Source: Rhizobiales bacterium 65-79 (GTDB lineage Bacteria; Pseudomonadota; Alphaproteobacteria; Rhizobiales; Rhizobiaceae). Taken from it: 64,000 nt of DNA. The notes under the pieces were generated by a model. The model searched no databases. It was not told where the DNA came from and saw only the letters and a program-made list of their open reading frames with translations. This document shows positions 35,012-44,695 of the stretch, in pieces. The stretch is taken from NCBI GenBank assembly GCA_001896885.1, contig MKRJ01000023.1, forward strand, positions 62,001 to 126,000, in the 5' to 3' direction. A program made the position numbers and the translations under genes. The first letter of the stretch is position 1; the number at the start of each line of letters is the position of its first letter.

Positions 35012-35878
35012 TCAGTCGTCCTCGCTCTGCGTGGCGCGGAAGGGATGCGCGGCATAGACGCCGAGAATGCGTACCTCACGCGAGAAGAAGCCGAGTTCCT
35101 CCAGCGCCAGCGCCACGTTCGGATCGTCCGGATGGCCCTCGATATCGGCGTAGAACTGGGTGGAGAAGAACTTGCCGCCGAGCTGATAGCTTTCGAGCTT
35201 GGTCATGTTGACGCCGTTGGTGGCGAAACCGCCCATGGCCTTGTAGAGCGCGGCGGGCACGTTGCGGACGCGGAAGACGAAGGTGGTCATCATCTTCTCG
35301 GCCGGATCGGTCCGCGCCGCCCAATGCTTCTCCTTCGACAGGACGACGAAGCGGGTGACGTTGTTGTCCGTGTCCTCGACGTTCTCCGCCACGATGTCGA
35401 GATGGTAGAGGTCCGCGGCGAGCCGCGGGGCGAGCGCCGCCTTGGCCGGATCGCCCTCCTCGGAGACGAGGCGCGCCGCGCCCGCCGTATCGCCGGCCAC
35501 CACCGGTTTCCAGCGATGCTTGCGGATGACCTTGCGGCACTGCCCGAGCGCATGGATATGGCTGTAGACGGATCTGATCCCCTCCATCCTGGCGCCGGGC
35601 AGCACCATCAACTGAAAGTGGATGGGCAGGAAATACTCGGCGACGATGTGCAGCCGCGATTCGGGCAGCAGATGGTGGATGTCGGCGACGCGCCCGGCGA
35701 TCGTGTTCTCGATCGGGATCATGGCGAGGTCCGCCTTGCCGCTCTCCACCGCGATGAAGGCGTCCTCGAAGGTCGGGCAGGGCAGCGGCTCCATCGACGG
35801 ATACATGTCGCGGCTGGCCGTGTCGGAATTGGCGCCCGGCTCGCCCTGGAAGGCGATGAGGTTGGTCTTTTCAGCCAT
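35012..35878 (-). CDS. pheA: Prephenate dehydratase
   Basis: PheA converts prephenate to phenylpyruvate in phenylalanine synthesis. The 288-residue monofunctional enzyme has the catalytic domain (IAFQGEPGANSDTAS at the N-terminus, IPIENTIAGRV, and NNVTRFVVLS containing the essential TRF) and a C-terminal ACT domain (TTFVFRVRNVPAALYKAMGG and GVNMTKLESYQ) for feedback control by phenylalanine. No chorismate mutase domain is fused. It follows kdsB by 3 bases on the same strand, so the two are one transcript, a conserved pairing in Rhizobiales. Confidence 0.96.
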   Translation of the reverse strand: MAEKTNLIAFQGEPGANSDTASRDMYPSMEPLPCPTFEDAFIAVESGKADLAMIPIENTIAGRVADIHHLLPESRLHIVAEYFLPIHFQLMVLPGARMEGIRSVYSHIHALGQCRKVIRKHRWKPVVAGDTAGAARLVSEEGDPAKAALAPRLAADLYHLDIVAENVEDTDNNVTRFVVLSKEKHWAARTDPAEKMMTTFVFRVRNVPAALYKAMGGFATNGVNMTKLESYQLGGKFFSTQFYADIEGHPDDPNVALALEELGFFSREVRILGVYAAHPFRATQSEDD

Positions 35879-35881
35879 GGT

Positions 35882-36622
35882 TCAAAAGCCTTTGCGGGAA
35901 GAAAGCATTTCGCGGGCGCGCTCAAGATCGTCCGGCGTATCGACGCCGAGCGGCACCGTCGCCACGATCGCCGCATCGATGCGCATGCCGGCTTCCAGTG
36001 CGCGGAGCTGCTCCAGCCGCTCGCGCCTTTCGAGCGGAGACGGCGCCAGGGACACGAAGCGCTCGAGCGCCCCCCGGCGATAGGCGTAGAGCCCGATATG
36101 ATGATAGAGCGGCCCCTCGCCCCAGGGGGCGGTTGCGCGGGTGAAGTAGAGCGCCCTCAGCCGGTCGGCGGAAAGCGGCGAGCCGACGATCTTGACCACG
36201 TTCGGGTTGGTCTTCTCTTCCTCGCGGACGATCTCCACGCCGAGGGTGGCGATATCGACGTCCGGATCGGCGAGCGGCGCGACCGAAGCGGCGATCGTGG
36301 CGGGGTCGATGGTCGGCAGGTCGCCCTGGACGTTGACGACCGTTTCGATCGCGCCGGAACTGTCGAGCGCGACCAGGGCCTCATGGATGCGATCCGACCC
36401 CGACTGGTGGTCCGCCCTCGTCATCACCGCCTCGAAGCCGTGCGCAACGACCGAATCGGCGACCTCCCGCGTGTCGGTCGCGACGACGACACGGCCGAGC
36501 CCGCTTTCCATGGCCCGCGCCGCGACATGCACGATCATCGGCTTTCCGGCGATGTCGGCCAGCGGCTTGCCCGGCAGCCTGGTCGACGCCATGCGGGCCG
36601 GAATGAGGATGAGGATGGACAT
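35882..36622 (-). CDS. kdsB: 3-deoxy-manno-octulosonate cytidylyltransferase
   Basis: KdsB makes CMP-Kdo for the lipid A core of lipopolysaccharide. The 246-residue protein begins with the nucleotide-binding signature [20 protein letters not shown] and contains [23 protein letters not shown] (with the metal-binding Asp) and a C-terminal [16 protein letters not shown] 36622 was chosen because the consensus starts there; the frame extends to 36667 with unrelated residues. It is the first gene of the kdsB-pheA pair and is divergent from the cytochrome c gene. Confidence 0.96.
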   Translation of the reverse strand: MSILILIPARMASTRLPGKPLADIAGKPMIVHVAARAMESGLGRVVVATDTREVADSVVAHGFEAVMTRADHQSGSDRIHEALVALDSSGAIETVVNVQGDLPTIDPATIAASVAPLADPDVDIATLGVEIVREEEKTNPNVVKIVGSPLSADRLRALYFTRATAPWGEGPLYHHIGLYAYRRGALERFVSLAPSPLERRERLEQLRALEAGMRIDAAIVATVPLGVDTPDDLERAREMLSSRKGF

Positions 36623-36832
36623 GGAGGCGACAAAATTCCCCTGAAACGGGCGCCGGGAAAGTGGCAAAACGTCTCACTCGAAAGCGCCCTTATAGGTGTT
36701 GCAACGGGGAAGCAAAAGACCTAGTTTTCCGCGCGATTTGGACGGCTCCGGAGGGGAATTCGGGAACGCCGGCGCAAACCGGACCGGCCTATTTTCCCGC
36801 ACTGGCCGCGAAAGATGGAGCCTTAGGGGCGT

Positions 36833-37516
36833 ATGGACTCTTTTGAATACAACAAGATTATCGGCGCACTCCTCGGGACGGTATTCGTCATTTTCTCGAT
36901 CTCGCTGGTTTCGGACTCCCTGTTCTATTCGCCGAATCCGGAGAAGCCCGGCTACGCGATAAAGGCCGAGGAAGCACCGGCCGCCGCCGGCAGCGAGAAG
37001 AAGGAAAACCCCGCCAAGGCGCCGATCGCGCCGCTGCTCGCCAAGGCCGACGTGCAGAAGGGCGCGTCGATCTTCAAGCGTTGCGAAGCCTGCCATGACG
37101 GCACCAAGGGCGGCCCGAACAAGGTCGGCCCGAACCTCTGGGGCGTCGTCGGGCGTCCGATCGCCTCGCATCCGGGCTACAGCTATTCTGCCGCGATGAA
37201 AGACTTCTCCGATGGCGGCAAGAAGCATTGGGACTACCAGCTCATCAGCGAGTTCATCACCAAGCCGAAGGCGGAGGTGCCCGGCACCGCGATGGGCTTC
37301 GCCGGCCTCGACAAAATCGAGGAACGCGCCGACGTGATCGCCTATCTGCGCTCGCTCTCCGACAATCCCGAGCCGCTGCCCTCGCCCGAGGCCGCCAAGC
37401 CGGCCGCCGACGCGGGGGGCGCGGCAGCGAAGCCGGCGGAGGGCGCAAAGCCCGCCGACAACGCCGCCAAGCCCGCGGACAACGCCCAGAAGCCGTCGGA
37501 AGCACCGAAGCAGTAG
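36833..37516 (+). CDS. Membrane-anchored c-type cytochrome (CycM/cytochrome c-552 like)
   Basis: The 227-residue protein has an uncleaved N-terminal anchor (about 9-30), an Ala/Lys/Pro linker, and a class I cytochrome c domain with the haem motif C84-E-A-C87-H88 and the probable axial M154 in GTAMGFAG. It would face the periplasm and carry electrons from the bc1 complex to an oxidase, as CycM does. The C-terminal 45 residues form an unusual Ala/Pro/Lys-rich tail with the repeat KPADNA present twice. A terminator follows directly. Confidence 0.93.
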   Translation: MDSFEYNKIIGALLGTVFVIFSISLVSDSLFYSPNPEKPGYAIKAEEAPAAAGSEKKENPAKAPIAPLLAKADVQKGASIFKRCEACHDGTKGGPNKVGPNLWGVVGRPIASHPGYSYSAAMKDFSDGGKKHWDYQLISEFITKPKAEVPGTAMGFAGLDKIEERADVIAYLRSLSDNPEPLPSPEAAKPAADAGGAAAKPAEGAKPADNAAKPADNAQKPSEAPKQ

Positions 37517-37540
37517 GCATTGCCGCAATCGGAACATGAA

Positions 37541-37564
37541 AGCCGGGTTCAGCCCGGCTTTTTT
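37541..37564 (+). terminator. Rho-independent terminator
   Basis: AGCCGGG and CCCGGCT form a 7-bp stem around TTCAG, followed by T6 (37559-37564), 25 bases past the cytochrome c stop. Confidence 0.9.
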
Positions 37565-37678
37565 GTGAGCGGCGCGGAGAGGACGCATTGACGGCCGGCG
37601 CGGAATGTCGGTTCATCCGGCTGGACTTTCCTCGTCCCGGCCCAACTTTGACCAAGGCAAACGGCCAAAGGATATGAG

Positions 37679-39577
37679 ATGAAAATCGCGCGACGGACAT
37701 TCCTCGGAGGATCGCTTGCGACGCTGTTGCCAGTCCCCGCGAGCTTGACGGCCCTGGGCGTTGCCCGGGCGCAGGGCGAGACGGCGGAATGGCGTTCGTC
37801 CTCCTCGCTGGTGCGGCCTTCGAAATATGGCGACACCTTCGCGCATTACGACTACGTCAACCCGAACGCCCCCAAGGGCGGCGAGACGAGCTCCGTCGCC
37901 ATCGGCACCTACGACAGCTTCAATCCGTTCATCGTAAGGGGCACGCCCGGCGCCAGGCTCACCTATTTCGGCGGCGATCTCTACGACACCCTGATGAAGC
38001 AGGCGACGGACGAGCCCGGCGTCAGCCACGCGCTGATCGCCGAGGCCTTCAAATTCCCCGACGACTATTCGTCGGCCACTTACCGCCTCGACCCGAAGGC
38101 GCGCTGGCACGACGGCAAGCCCATCACCGCGGAAGACGTGGTCTGGTCGTTCCAGTTCCTGAAGGCCAACAGCCCGCTTTACACCCGCTATTTCGCCAAT
38201 GTCACGGAAGCGGCCGCAAATGGGGACGGCGAGGTGGAATTCCGCTTCAACCAGAAGGGAAACCGCGAGCTTCCCCACATCATGGGCGACCTCGTGGTGC
38301 TGCCGAAGCACTGGTGGGAAGGCGCGGACGCTTCCGGGAAGAAGCGCGACGCCACGGCGCCCACGCTGGAGCCGCCACTCGGCTCCGGCCCGTACAGGAT
38401 CACCACTTTCAGGGCCGGCTCGGAAATCGTCTGGGAACGGGTCAAGGATTACTGGGCGGCCGAACTCGGCGTGAACGCCGGCCGCAACAATGTCGACCGA
38501 AAGAAATATATCTACTTCCGCGACGAGAACGCCGCCTGGGAAGCCTTCACCAAGGGCGGCTACGACGATTTCCGGGTCGAAAACAGCTCGCGGCGTTGGG
38601 CGACCGGCTACGATTTTCCCGCCTTCAAGGAAGGCGACGTGATCAAACACGAATACCCGGTCACCGCGGGCAAGCCCATGCAGTGCTTCGTCATGAACAT
38701 GCGGCGGGCGCAATTCCAGGATCGGCGCGTGCGCGAGGCCCTGACCTGGGCGTTCGATTTCGAGGACATGAACCGGACGCTGTTCTACAATTCCTACAAG
38801 CGCACCCAATCCTATTTCCAGGGCACGGAGCTGGCCTCCCGCGGCCTGCCCGAAGGCAAGGAACTGGAAATCCTGAACACGGTGAAGGACCAGGTGCCGC
38901 CGGAGGTCTTCACCAAGGCATTCACTCTGCCGGTCTACGACACGCCGCAGTCCGAGCGAACGAATCTGCGCCAGGCCTCCGATCTTCTCAAACAAGCAGG
39001 ATGGCAGCCCAAGGGACGCGCCCTGGTGAACGGCAAGGGCGAACAGTTCACGATCGTCTTCCTTGGCCGGGATTCCTCGGATGAACGCATCGCCGGTCCG
39101 TTCATCAATAACCTGCGCAAGCTCGGCATCAACGCCAGCCTGCGCATCGTGGATGTGAGCCAGTATATCAACCGCGTGCGCGCCTTCGATTTCGACATCG
39201 TGACCACAGGGTTCCAGCAGTCCGAGTCGCCCGGCAACGAACAGCGTGATTTCTGGTCGTCGGCGGCGGCGGATGCGCCGGGGTCGCGCAACCTCATGGG
39301 CATCAAGAACCCGGCCGTCGACAAGCTGGTCGACCGCGTGATCTTCACCAAGGACCGCGACGACCTCGTTGCCGCGACACGCGCGCTCGACCGGGTGTTA
39401 CTCTGGAACTATTATGTCGTTCCGCAATGGTATTCGCCCGGCCTCCGCATCGCATACTGGAACAAGTTCGGCATTCCCGAGAAGCAGCCCGGCTATACTG
39501 GCGTCGATTTCGATTCCTGGTGGATCGATGAGGACAAGGCGGCGGCATTGGCCAAGAAATACAAGAGCCAGAACTGA
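37679..39577 (+). CDS. Peptide ABC transporter substrate-binding protein (YejA-like), first copy
   Basis: The 632-residue periplasmic protein belongs to the SBP_bac_5 family. It has a Tat-type signal (ARRTFLGGSLATLL) cut near residue 32, then the lobe signatures YVNPNAPKGGETSSVAIGTY, LDPKARWHDGKPITAEDVVW and PPLGSGPYRITTF. The KGG..SFNPF and R-W-A-T-GYDFPAF segments resemble YejA, the receptor for microcin C and antimicrobial or signalling peptides. It opens a transport operon; the upstream gap after the terminator should hold the promoter. A second YejA paralogue follows with a TGATG overlap. Confidence 0.92.
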   Translation: MKIARRTFLGGSLATLLPVPASLTALGVARAQGETAEWRSSSSLVRPSKYGDTFAHYDYVNPNAPKGGETSSVAIGTYDSFNPFIVRGTPGARLTYFGGDLYDTLMKQATDEPGVSHALIAEAFKFPDDYSSATYRLDPKARWHDGKPITAEDVVWSFQFLKANSPLYTRYFANVTEAAANGDGEVEFRFNQKGNRELPHIMGDLVVLPKHWWEGADASGKKRDATAPTLEPPLGSGPYRITTFRAGSEIVWERVKDYWAAELGVNAGRNNVDRKKYIYFRDENAAWEAFTKGGYDDFRVENSSRRWATGYDFPAFKEGDVIKHEYPVTAGKPMQCFVMNMRRAQFQDRRVREALTWAFDFEDMNRTLFYNSYKRTQSYFQGTELASRGLPEGKELEILNTVKDQVPPEVFTKAFTLPVYDTPQSERTNLRQASDLLKQAGWQPKGRALVNGKGEQFTIVFLGRDSSDERIAGPFINNLRKLGINASLRIVDVSQYINRVRAFDFDIVTTGFQQSESPGNEQRDFWSSAAADAPGSRNLMGIKNPAVDKLVDRVIFTKDRDDLVAATRALDRVLLWNYYVVPQWYSPGLRIAYWNKFGIPEKQPGYTGVDFDSWWIDEDKAAALAKKYKSQN

Positions 39578-41445
39578 TGGGGCGCTGGCCGCGGCGGCGC
39601 TTTCTCGGGCTGTGCGGGGCCGCCGCGGCGCTGCCGTTTCTGCCCAGGCGGGCGCTCGCGGACATACCGACCGGCAAGCCGCTGCACGGGCTCTCTGCCT
39701 TCGGCGACCTGAAATACGGGCCGGACTTCACCCATTTCGACTATTCCAGCCCCGACGCGCCGGGCGGCGGCACGTTCAACTTCTCGCCACCGAACTGGGC
39801 CTACAACCAGAACGTCGATACGTTCAACACGCTCAACACGTTCGTGCCGAACAGCGACGCTCCTCCCCGCATGGAGATCTGCTTCGATTCGCTGATGGTG
39901 CGGGCGCTCGACGAACCGGACGCGCTTTACGGCCTCGTCGCCGAGAGCGTCACGATCGCCGCGGATCGCAACAGCTATGAGTTCAAGCTGAGGCCCGAGG
40001 CGAAATTCTCCGACGGCTCGCCGCTGACCGCCGAGGACGTCGCCTACACATACAGGCTCTTCAAGGAGAAAGGCCATCCGAGCCTGCTCCTGCCGCTCAG
40101 GGAGGCGGTCGATTTCATCGCCGTGGAGGACCACGTCTTCCGGCTCGTCTTCTCCGGCAGGCAGTCCGGCCGCACGATCCTCGGCCTCGCGGAATACCCC
40201 ATCGTCTCGAAAGCCTTCTTCGAGAAGAACCCGTTCGACGGCTCGCAGCTCAATCCTCCGCTCGGCTCGGGCCCCTACAAGGTCGGCCGGTTCGGCGCCG
40301 GGCAATATATCGAATATGAGCGACGGGACGATTACTGGGGGCGAGACCTGCCGGCAAACCGCGGCCTCCACCATTTCGATATCATCCGCATCGAATTCTA
40401 TCGCGAGCGGCAGGCGGCGTTCGAGGCCTTCAAGAAGGGAAAGATCCTCTACCGCGAGGAATTCACCTCCAAGACCTGGGCGACGGAATACGACTTTCCG
40501 GCGATCAAGGACGGCAAGGTCTTCAAGCGGACCTTCCCGGCGGAACTGCAGCCCTCGCTGCAGGCCTGGGCGCTCAACCAGAGGCGCGATCGCTTCAAGG
40601 ACCCGCGCGTGCGCTTCGCCATCGGCAACTGCTTCGATTTCGAGTGGACGCGGCGCAACTTCTTCTACGGCTCCTATGAGCGCTCGCAATCCCTGTTCGA
40701 GAAATCCGATTTCAAGGCGAGCGGAATGCCTTCGGCCGAGGAGAAGGCGATACTCGAGAAGTTCCGCGGGCAGATCCCCGAGGAAGCCTTCGGCGAGGCC
40801 GTCATGCAGCCGGTCTCCGACGGGTCCGGCCGCGACCGCAAGCTTCTCCGCAACGCGCTGGCGCTGCTGAAGGAGGCCGGCTGGACGCGCAAGGGAGAGT
40901 GGCTGGCGAATGAAAAGGGCGAGCGCCTGACCATCGAGCTTCTGGTCAACGACCCGGTCTTCGTGCGCGTCGAATCGCCCTTCGTCGACAATATGCGCGC
41001 CATCGGTATCGCCGCCTCGATCCGCCTCGTGGACTCGGCGCAATACCAGCAACGGCAGATGGATTTCGACTTCGACATGATTTCGATGGCCGCCTCCTTT
41101 ACCGCGTCGCCGACGCGCGAGGAGCTGGAGCACTATTTCTCTTCGATCGCCGCCACTGCGAACGGATCGCGCAACCTTCCCGGCACCTCCAGCCCCGCCA
41201 TCGACGCGCTGGTCGACCTCGTCGGCAGCGCAAGGAGCCGGGAGGAACTGACGACCGTGATGCGCGTGCTCGACCGGGTCTTGCGCGCGCGGCAGGACTG
41301 GATTCCAAATTGGTATCTGGCGAATCACAGGGCGGCCTACTGGGACATGTTCGGTTACAAGGAACGGAAGCCCGATTACGGCTTTCCGGTCGAGGCGCTC
41401 TGGTGGGTGGACGAGGGAAAGGCGAAGGCGATTGGCAAGGGCTAA
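39577..41445 (+). CDS. Peptide ABC transporter substrate-binding protein (YejA-like), second copy
   Basis: A 622-residue paralogue of the preceding binding protein, also SBP_bac_5. It has a Tat-type start (RWPRRRFLGLCGAAAA) with export cut near residue 28, and the same landmarks as copy one (RPEAKFSDGSPLTAEDVAY, PPLGSGPYKVGRF, WATEYDFPAIKDG). Its ATG overlaps the previous stop as TGATG, so the two are translationally coupled. The copies are clearly diverged along their length, so they probably bind different peptides or work at different ranges. A 39-base gap leads to the permease gene. Confidence 0.92.
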   Translation: MGRWPRRRFLGLCGAAAALPFLPRRALADIPTGKPLHGLSAFGDLKYGPDFTHFDYSSPDAPGGGTFNFSPPNWAYNQNVDTFNTLNTFVPNSDAPPRMEICFDSLMVRALDEPDALYGLVAESVTIAADRNSYEFKLRPEAKFSDGSPLTAEDVAYTYRLFKEKGHPSLLLPLREAVDFIAVEDHVFRLVFSGRQSGRTILGLAEYPIVSKAFFEKNPFDGSQLNPPLGSGPYKVGRFGAGQYIEYERRDDYWGRDLPANRGLHHFDIIRIEFYRERQAAFEAFKKGKILYREEFTSKTWATEYDFPAIKDGKVFKRTFPAELQPSLQAWALNQRRDRFKDPRVRFAIGNCFDFEWTRRNFFYGSYERSQSLFEKSDFKASGMPSAEEKAILEKFRGQIPEEAFGEAVMQPVSDGSGRDRKLLRNALALLKEAGWTRKGEWLANEKGERLTIELLVNDPVFVRVESPFVDNMRAIGIAASIRLVDSAQYQQRQMDFDFDMISMAASFTASPTREELEHYFSSIAATANGSRNLPGTSSPAIDALVDLVGSARSREELTTVMRVLDRVLRARQDWIPNWYLANHRAAYWDMFGYKERKPDYGFPVEALWWVDEGKAKAIGKG

Positions 41446-41484
41446 GCGGGGCAAGGTGAAACTGTCGGCCGGGACCACGACCTG

Positions 41485-42585
41485 ATGGGCGCCTATATCC
41501 TCCGGCGTCTCCTGCTGATGATCCCGACGCTGTTCGGCATCATGGCGGTGTCCTTCGCCGTCGTGCAGTTCGCGCCGGGAGGTCCCGTCGAGCAGGTCAT
41601 CGCCAAGATCACCGGCCAGGCCGGCGGCGACCGGCTTTCCGGCAGCGGCGCGGACATGGGCGCACAGAATTTCGATGCCGGCAGCAGCGATGTCTCGTCC
41701 AGATACCGCGGCGCGCAGGGCCTCGATCCGGAGTTCATCAAGAAGCTCGAGAAGCAGTTCGGCTTCGACAAGCCACCGCTGGAGCGCTTCTTCCTGATGC
41801 TATGGAACTATTCGCGCTTCGATTTCGGCAGGAGCTATTTCCGCGACATCTCCGTGCTCAAGCTGATCCTGGAAAAGATGCCGGTATCGATCTCGCTCGG
41901 CCTCTGGATCACGCTTCTGTCCTACCTGATTTCGATCCCGCTCGGCATCCGCAAGGCGGTCAAGGACGGCTCGGCCTTCGACGTGTGGACGAGCGGCATC
42001 ATCATCGTCGGCTACGCCATCCCCGGCTTCCTCTTCGCCATCCTGCTGATGGTGCTGTTCGCTGGCGGCTCCTTCTTCGACTGGTTCCCGCTCCGGGGCC
42101 TCACTTCCGACAATTGGAGCCAGCTCTCCATACCCGGCAAGGTCCTCGACTATCTCTGGCACATCACGCTGCCGATCACGGCTATGATCCTGTCGGCCTT
42201 CGCGACCATCACGCTCCTGACCAAGAACTCCTTCCTCGAAGAGATCCGCAAGCAATATGTCGTGACGGCGCGCGCCAAGGGCCTGACCGAGCGGCAGGTG
42301 CTCTACGGCCATGTCTTCCGCAACGCCATGCTGATCGTCATCGCCGGCTTCCCCGGCGCCTTCATATCGGCCTTCTTCACCGGCTCGCTGCTGATCGAGA
42401 ACATCTTCTCGCTCGACGGGCTGGGGTTGCTCGGCTTCCGCTCCGTGCTCGACCGCGACTATCCGGTGGTGTTCGCCAATCTGTACATCTTCTCGCTGCT
42501 CGGCCTGTTCGTCACGCTGATCTCCGACCTCACCTATACGTGGATCGATCCGCGCATCGACTTCGAGCGGAGAGATGTCGGATGA
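41485..42585 (+). CDS. yejB: Peptide ABC transporter permease (YejB-like)
   Basis: The 366-residue inner-membrane protein has one N-terminal helix ([20 protein letters not shown]), a periplasmic loop of about 100 residues containing [19 protein letters not shown], and then five helices with the DppB-type loop [20 protein letters not shown]. The long YejB-specific periplasmic loop distinguishes it from OppB/DppB. Its last codons overlap the next gene as ATGA (42582-42585). Confidence 0.94.
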   Translation: MGAYILRRLLLMIPTLFGIMAVSFAVVQFAPGGPVEQVIAKITGQAGGDRLSGSGADMGAQNFDAGSSDVSSRYRGAQGLDPEFIKKLEKQFGFDKPPLERFFLMLWNYSRFDFGRSYFRDISVLKLILEKMPVSISLGLWITLLSYLISIPLGIRKAVKDGSAFDVWTSGIIIVGYAIPGFLFAILLMVLFAGGSFFDWFPLRGLTSDNWSQLSIPGKVLDYLWHITLPITAMILSAFATITLLTKNSFLEEIRKQYVVTARAKGLTERQVLYGHVFRNAMLIVIAGFPGAFISAFFTGSLLIENIFSLDGLGLLGFRSVLDRDYPVVFANLYIFSLLGLFVTLISDLTYTWIDPRIDFERRDVG

Positions 42586-43733
42586 CGGACATCCAGGTAA
42601 AGGCCGCCGTCGAGATCCAGCGCGCCCGGACGCGCCGCCCTTTGCTTTCGCCGCTCAACCGGCGGCGCTGGAGCAATTTCAAGGCCAACCGCCGGGGATA
42701 CTGGTCGCTCTGGATCTTCCTCGTGCTCTTCGTGCTGTCGCTGTTTGCCGAGTTCATCGCCAACGACAAGCCGATCATCGCCTCCTACAAGGGCGAAATC
42801 CTGCTCCCCGTGCTGGTCGACTATCCGGAGGAGAAGTTCGGCGGCTTCCTCGCCGTCGCCGATTACCGCGACCCCGCCATCCACGACGAAATCGAGGCGC
42901 ACGGCTGGCTGATCTGGCCGCCGATCCGCTACTCCTACCGTACCGTCAACAACGAGATACCGGAGGCGGCGCCGGCCAAGCCGTCATGGCTGTATTCGAA
43001 GGCCGTGCGCTGCAAGCGTTATCCGAAGGGCGTCGACGATCCGGATTGCACGATCGGCAACTGGAACTGGCTCGGCACCGACGACCAGGCGCGCGACGTG
43101 CTCGCGCGCGTCATCTACGGCTTCCGGATATCGGTGCTGTTCGGCCTCGTCCTGACCTTCTTCTCCGCCGTCCTCGGCGTTTCGGCCGGCGCGGTGCAGG
43201 GCTATTTCGGCGGCTGGACCGATCTCCTCTTCCAGCGCTTCATCGAAATCTGGTCGTCGATCCCGGTCCTTTACCTGATCCTCATCATGGCGTCGGTGCT
43301 GCCACCGGGCTTCTTCATCCTGCTCGGGCTGATGCTGCTCTTCTCATGGGTGGCCTTCGTCAGCGTGGTGCGGGCGGAATTCCTGCGCGCGCGAAATCTC
43401 GAATATGTCAACGCGGCGCGCGCGCTCGGAGTATCCAACCGCACCATCATCTACCGGCACATGCTGCCCAACGCGATGGTGTCGGCGCTGACCTTCCTGC
43501 CCTTCATTCTCAACAGCTCGATCACGACGCTGACCTCGCTCGACTTCCTCGGTTTCGGCCTGCCGCCGGGCTCGCCATCGCTGGGCGAACTCCTGAAACA
43601 GGGCCAGTCCAACCTCAACGCGCCGTGGCTCGGGCTCTCCGGCTTCTTCACGCTCTCGATCATGCTGTCGCTTCTCATCTTCATCGGCGAGGCGACGCGC
43701 GACGCCTTCGACCCGAGGAAGACGTTCAGGTGA
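42582..43733 (+). CDS. yejE: Peptide ABC transporter permease (YejE-like)
   Basis: A 383-residue permease with a first helix at about residues 38-58 ([20 protein letters not shown]), a large periplasmic loop (about 65-175) including the YejE signature [20 protein letters not shown], then five helices with the DppC-type loop [20 protein letters not shown]. It starts at the ATGA overlap with yejB and is the channel partner of that protein. In related genomes the ATPase gene yejF follows at once; here a three-gene toxin-antitoxin cassette lies between them. Confidence 0.94.
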   Translation: MTDIQVKAAVEIQRARTRRPLLSPLNRRRWSNFKANRRGYWSLWIFLVLFVLSLFAEFIANDKPIIASYKGEILLPVLVDYPEEKFGGFLAVADYRDPAIHDEIEAHGWLIWPPIRYSYRTVNNEIPEAAPAKPSWLYSKAVRCKRYPKGVDDPDCTIGNWNWLGTDDQARDVLARVIYGFRISVLFGLVLTFFSAVLGVSAGAVQGYFGGWTDLLFQRFIEIWSSIPVLYLILIMASVLPPGFFILLGLMLLFSWVAFVSVVRAEFLRARNLEYVNAARALGVSNRTIIYRHMLPNAMVSALTFLPFILNSSITTLTSLDFLGFGLPPGSPSLGELLKQGQSNLNAPWLGLSGFFTLSIMLSLLIFIGEATRDAFDPRKTFR

Positions 43734-43770
43734 GCCATGCGAAGATGTATCAACTATGCTATATGCAGCT

Positions 43771-43953
43771 ATGGCACTCCGAATAAAGAATGAACGTGTG
43801 CACCAACTGGCGAAGGAACTTGCCGCAATGACTGGCGAGACTCTGGAGTCGGCTGTGTGCCGCGCTTTAGAAGAGGAACTCGCCGAAATAGAGAGGAAGC
43901 GTGCCCAATCGGAGTTGCGATACCAGAGGGTCAATCCCTCCCATGTGGGGTAG
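43771..43953 (+). CDS. VapB-like antitoxin (PSK_trans_fac / Rv0623 type), apparently unpaired
   Basis: A 60-residue protein whose first 45 residues (ALRIKNERVHQLAKELAAMT and GETLESAVCRALEEELA) match the ribbon-helix-helix antitoxins that usually open VapBC pairs. The start at ATG 43771 is preferred over an in-frame ATG at 43756. A hand count of 43741-43800 gives 24 G/C of 60, far below the surrounding genes. No VapC of the matching class follows directly; the next gene is another antitoxin-like protein. It may be a remnant of an older pair or a second antitoxin for the downstream toxin. Confidence 0.75.
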   Translation: MALRIKNERVHQLAKELAAMTGETLESAVCRALEEELAEIERKRAQSELRYQRVNPSHVG

Positions 43954-43961
43954 AGTAGGTC

Positions 43962-44195
43962 ATGAATAAAATTGTATTGGAGCATTATCCGGCCTCGAAG
44001 CTGCCTGCAGATTTGAGGGCAGGCATAGCCCCGGACGCATCGGTCACGGTGACGATTCAAGAGGAGGGAAGAAAGCTAATCGACCGGGAGGATATGCTTC
44101 GACTTATGCGGGATGCTCAGGCAAACGCGCCAGGAACAAGCCTCAAAGAGGCAGTATCACGTATTCGCGCCCTTCGTGACGAGTGGGATGATTGA
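43962..44195 (+). CDS. Probable antitoxin of PIN-domain toxin
   Basis: A 77-residue acidic protein, 8 bases after the VapB-like gene. The N-terminal KIVLEHYPASKLPADLRAGI and the C-terminal RIRALRDEWDD resemble small rhizobial proteins encoded just before PIN toxins; the C-terminal acidic tail is the usual toxin-wrapping segment. A DNA-binding fold is not obvious to me. The stop overlaps the toxin start as TGATG, the typical coupling of an antitoxin-toxin pair. Identification as antitoxin rests mainly on position and this C-terminal motif. Confidence 0.7.
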   Translation: MNKIVLEHYPASKLPADLRAGIAPDASVTVTIQEEGRKLIDREDMLRLMRDAQANAPGTSLKEAVSRIRALRDEWDD

Positions 44196-44695
44196 TGGCG
44201 CCGACTAGGCTCTATCTTGATACCAATGTCTTCATTGCGATGTTTGAACGAAATGACGAGTTGGCGAGACTCCTTTTACATCTGTTCTCGCTCAATAACG
44301 ACATTTCGAAACCATTTCTAACGACCAGCGAATTAAGTTTGGCGGAACTTCTCGTTCTCCCTTATCGCGAGGGTGACGATCGACTTCAGCACGTCTATGA
44401 CAACGCGACAATATCCAATGAGATGATTGAAGTCGGACCTGTAAATCGTGATGTTCTCTGGCAGGCAGCCGTGCTGAAGGCTTCCTATACTAAACTCAAG
44501 CTGCCGGATGCCATTCATCTATCGACAGCAATGTTATTCCGCTGCAGCCATTTTCTCACAGCGGACAAAAGGCTATTCGGAACATATTCCACAGCTCAAA
44601 GACGAGGCGGCGTCTATGGACCAGCCGTTGCGATCGAGACCATGGCTCTAGACGTCGCCAATCTTCAGTCTCTAATCGCAGGATTTACGGCGTGA
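44195..44695 (+). CDS. PIN-domain ribonuclease toxin (VapC type)
   Basis: A 166-residue PIN-domain protein with all acidic catalytic positions in place: D9 (LYLDTNVFIAMF), E51 (SELSLAELLV), D105 (KLPDAIHLSTA) and D124 (FLTADKRLF). Such toxins cleave RNA, often tRNA or rRNA, until bound by their antitoxin. ATG 44195 overlaps the antitoxin stop. At the 3' end the stop overlaps the GTG start of the ABC ATPase gene as GTGA, so the toxin is embedded in the transport operon. Base composition is visibly AT-richer than the flanking genes, in favour of horizontal acquisition. Confidence 0.88.
   Translation: MAPTRLYLDTNVFIAMFERNDELARLLLHLFSLNNDISKPFLTTSELSLAELLVLPYREGDDRLQHVYDNATISNEMIEVGPVNRDVLWQAAVLKASYTKLKLPDAIHLSTAMLFRCSHFLTADKRLFGTYSTAQRRGGVYGPAVAIETMALDVANLQSLIAGFTA

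Noticed and set aside
41802..42581. In-frame upstream extension of yejE within yejB.
   Set aside because: The extension is the out-of-frame copy of yejB; the ATGA overlap at 42582 gives the normal start.
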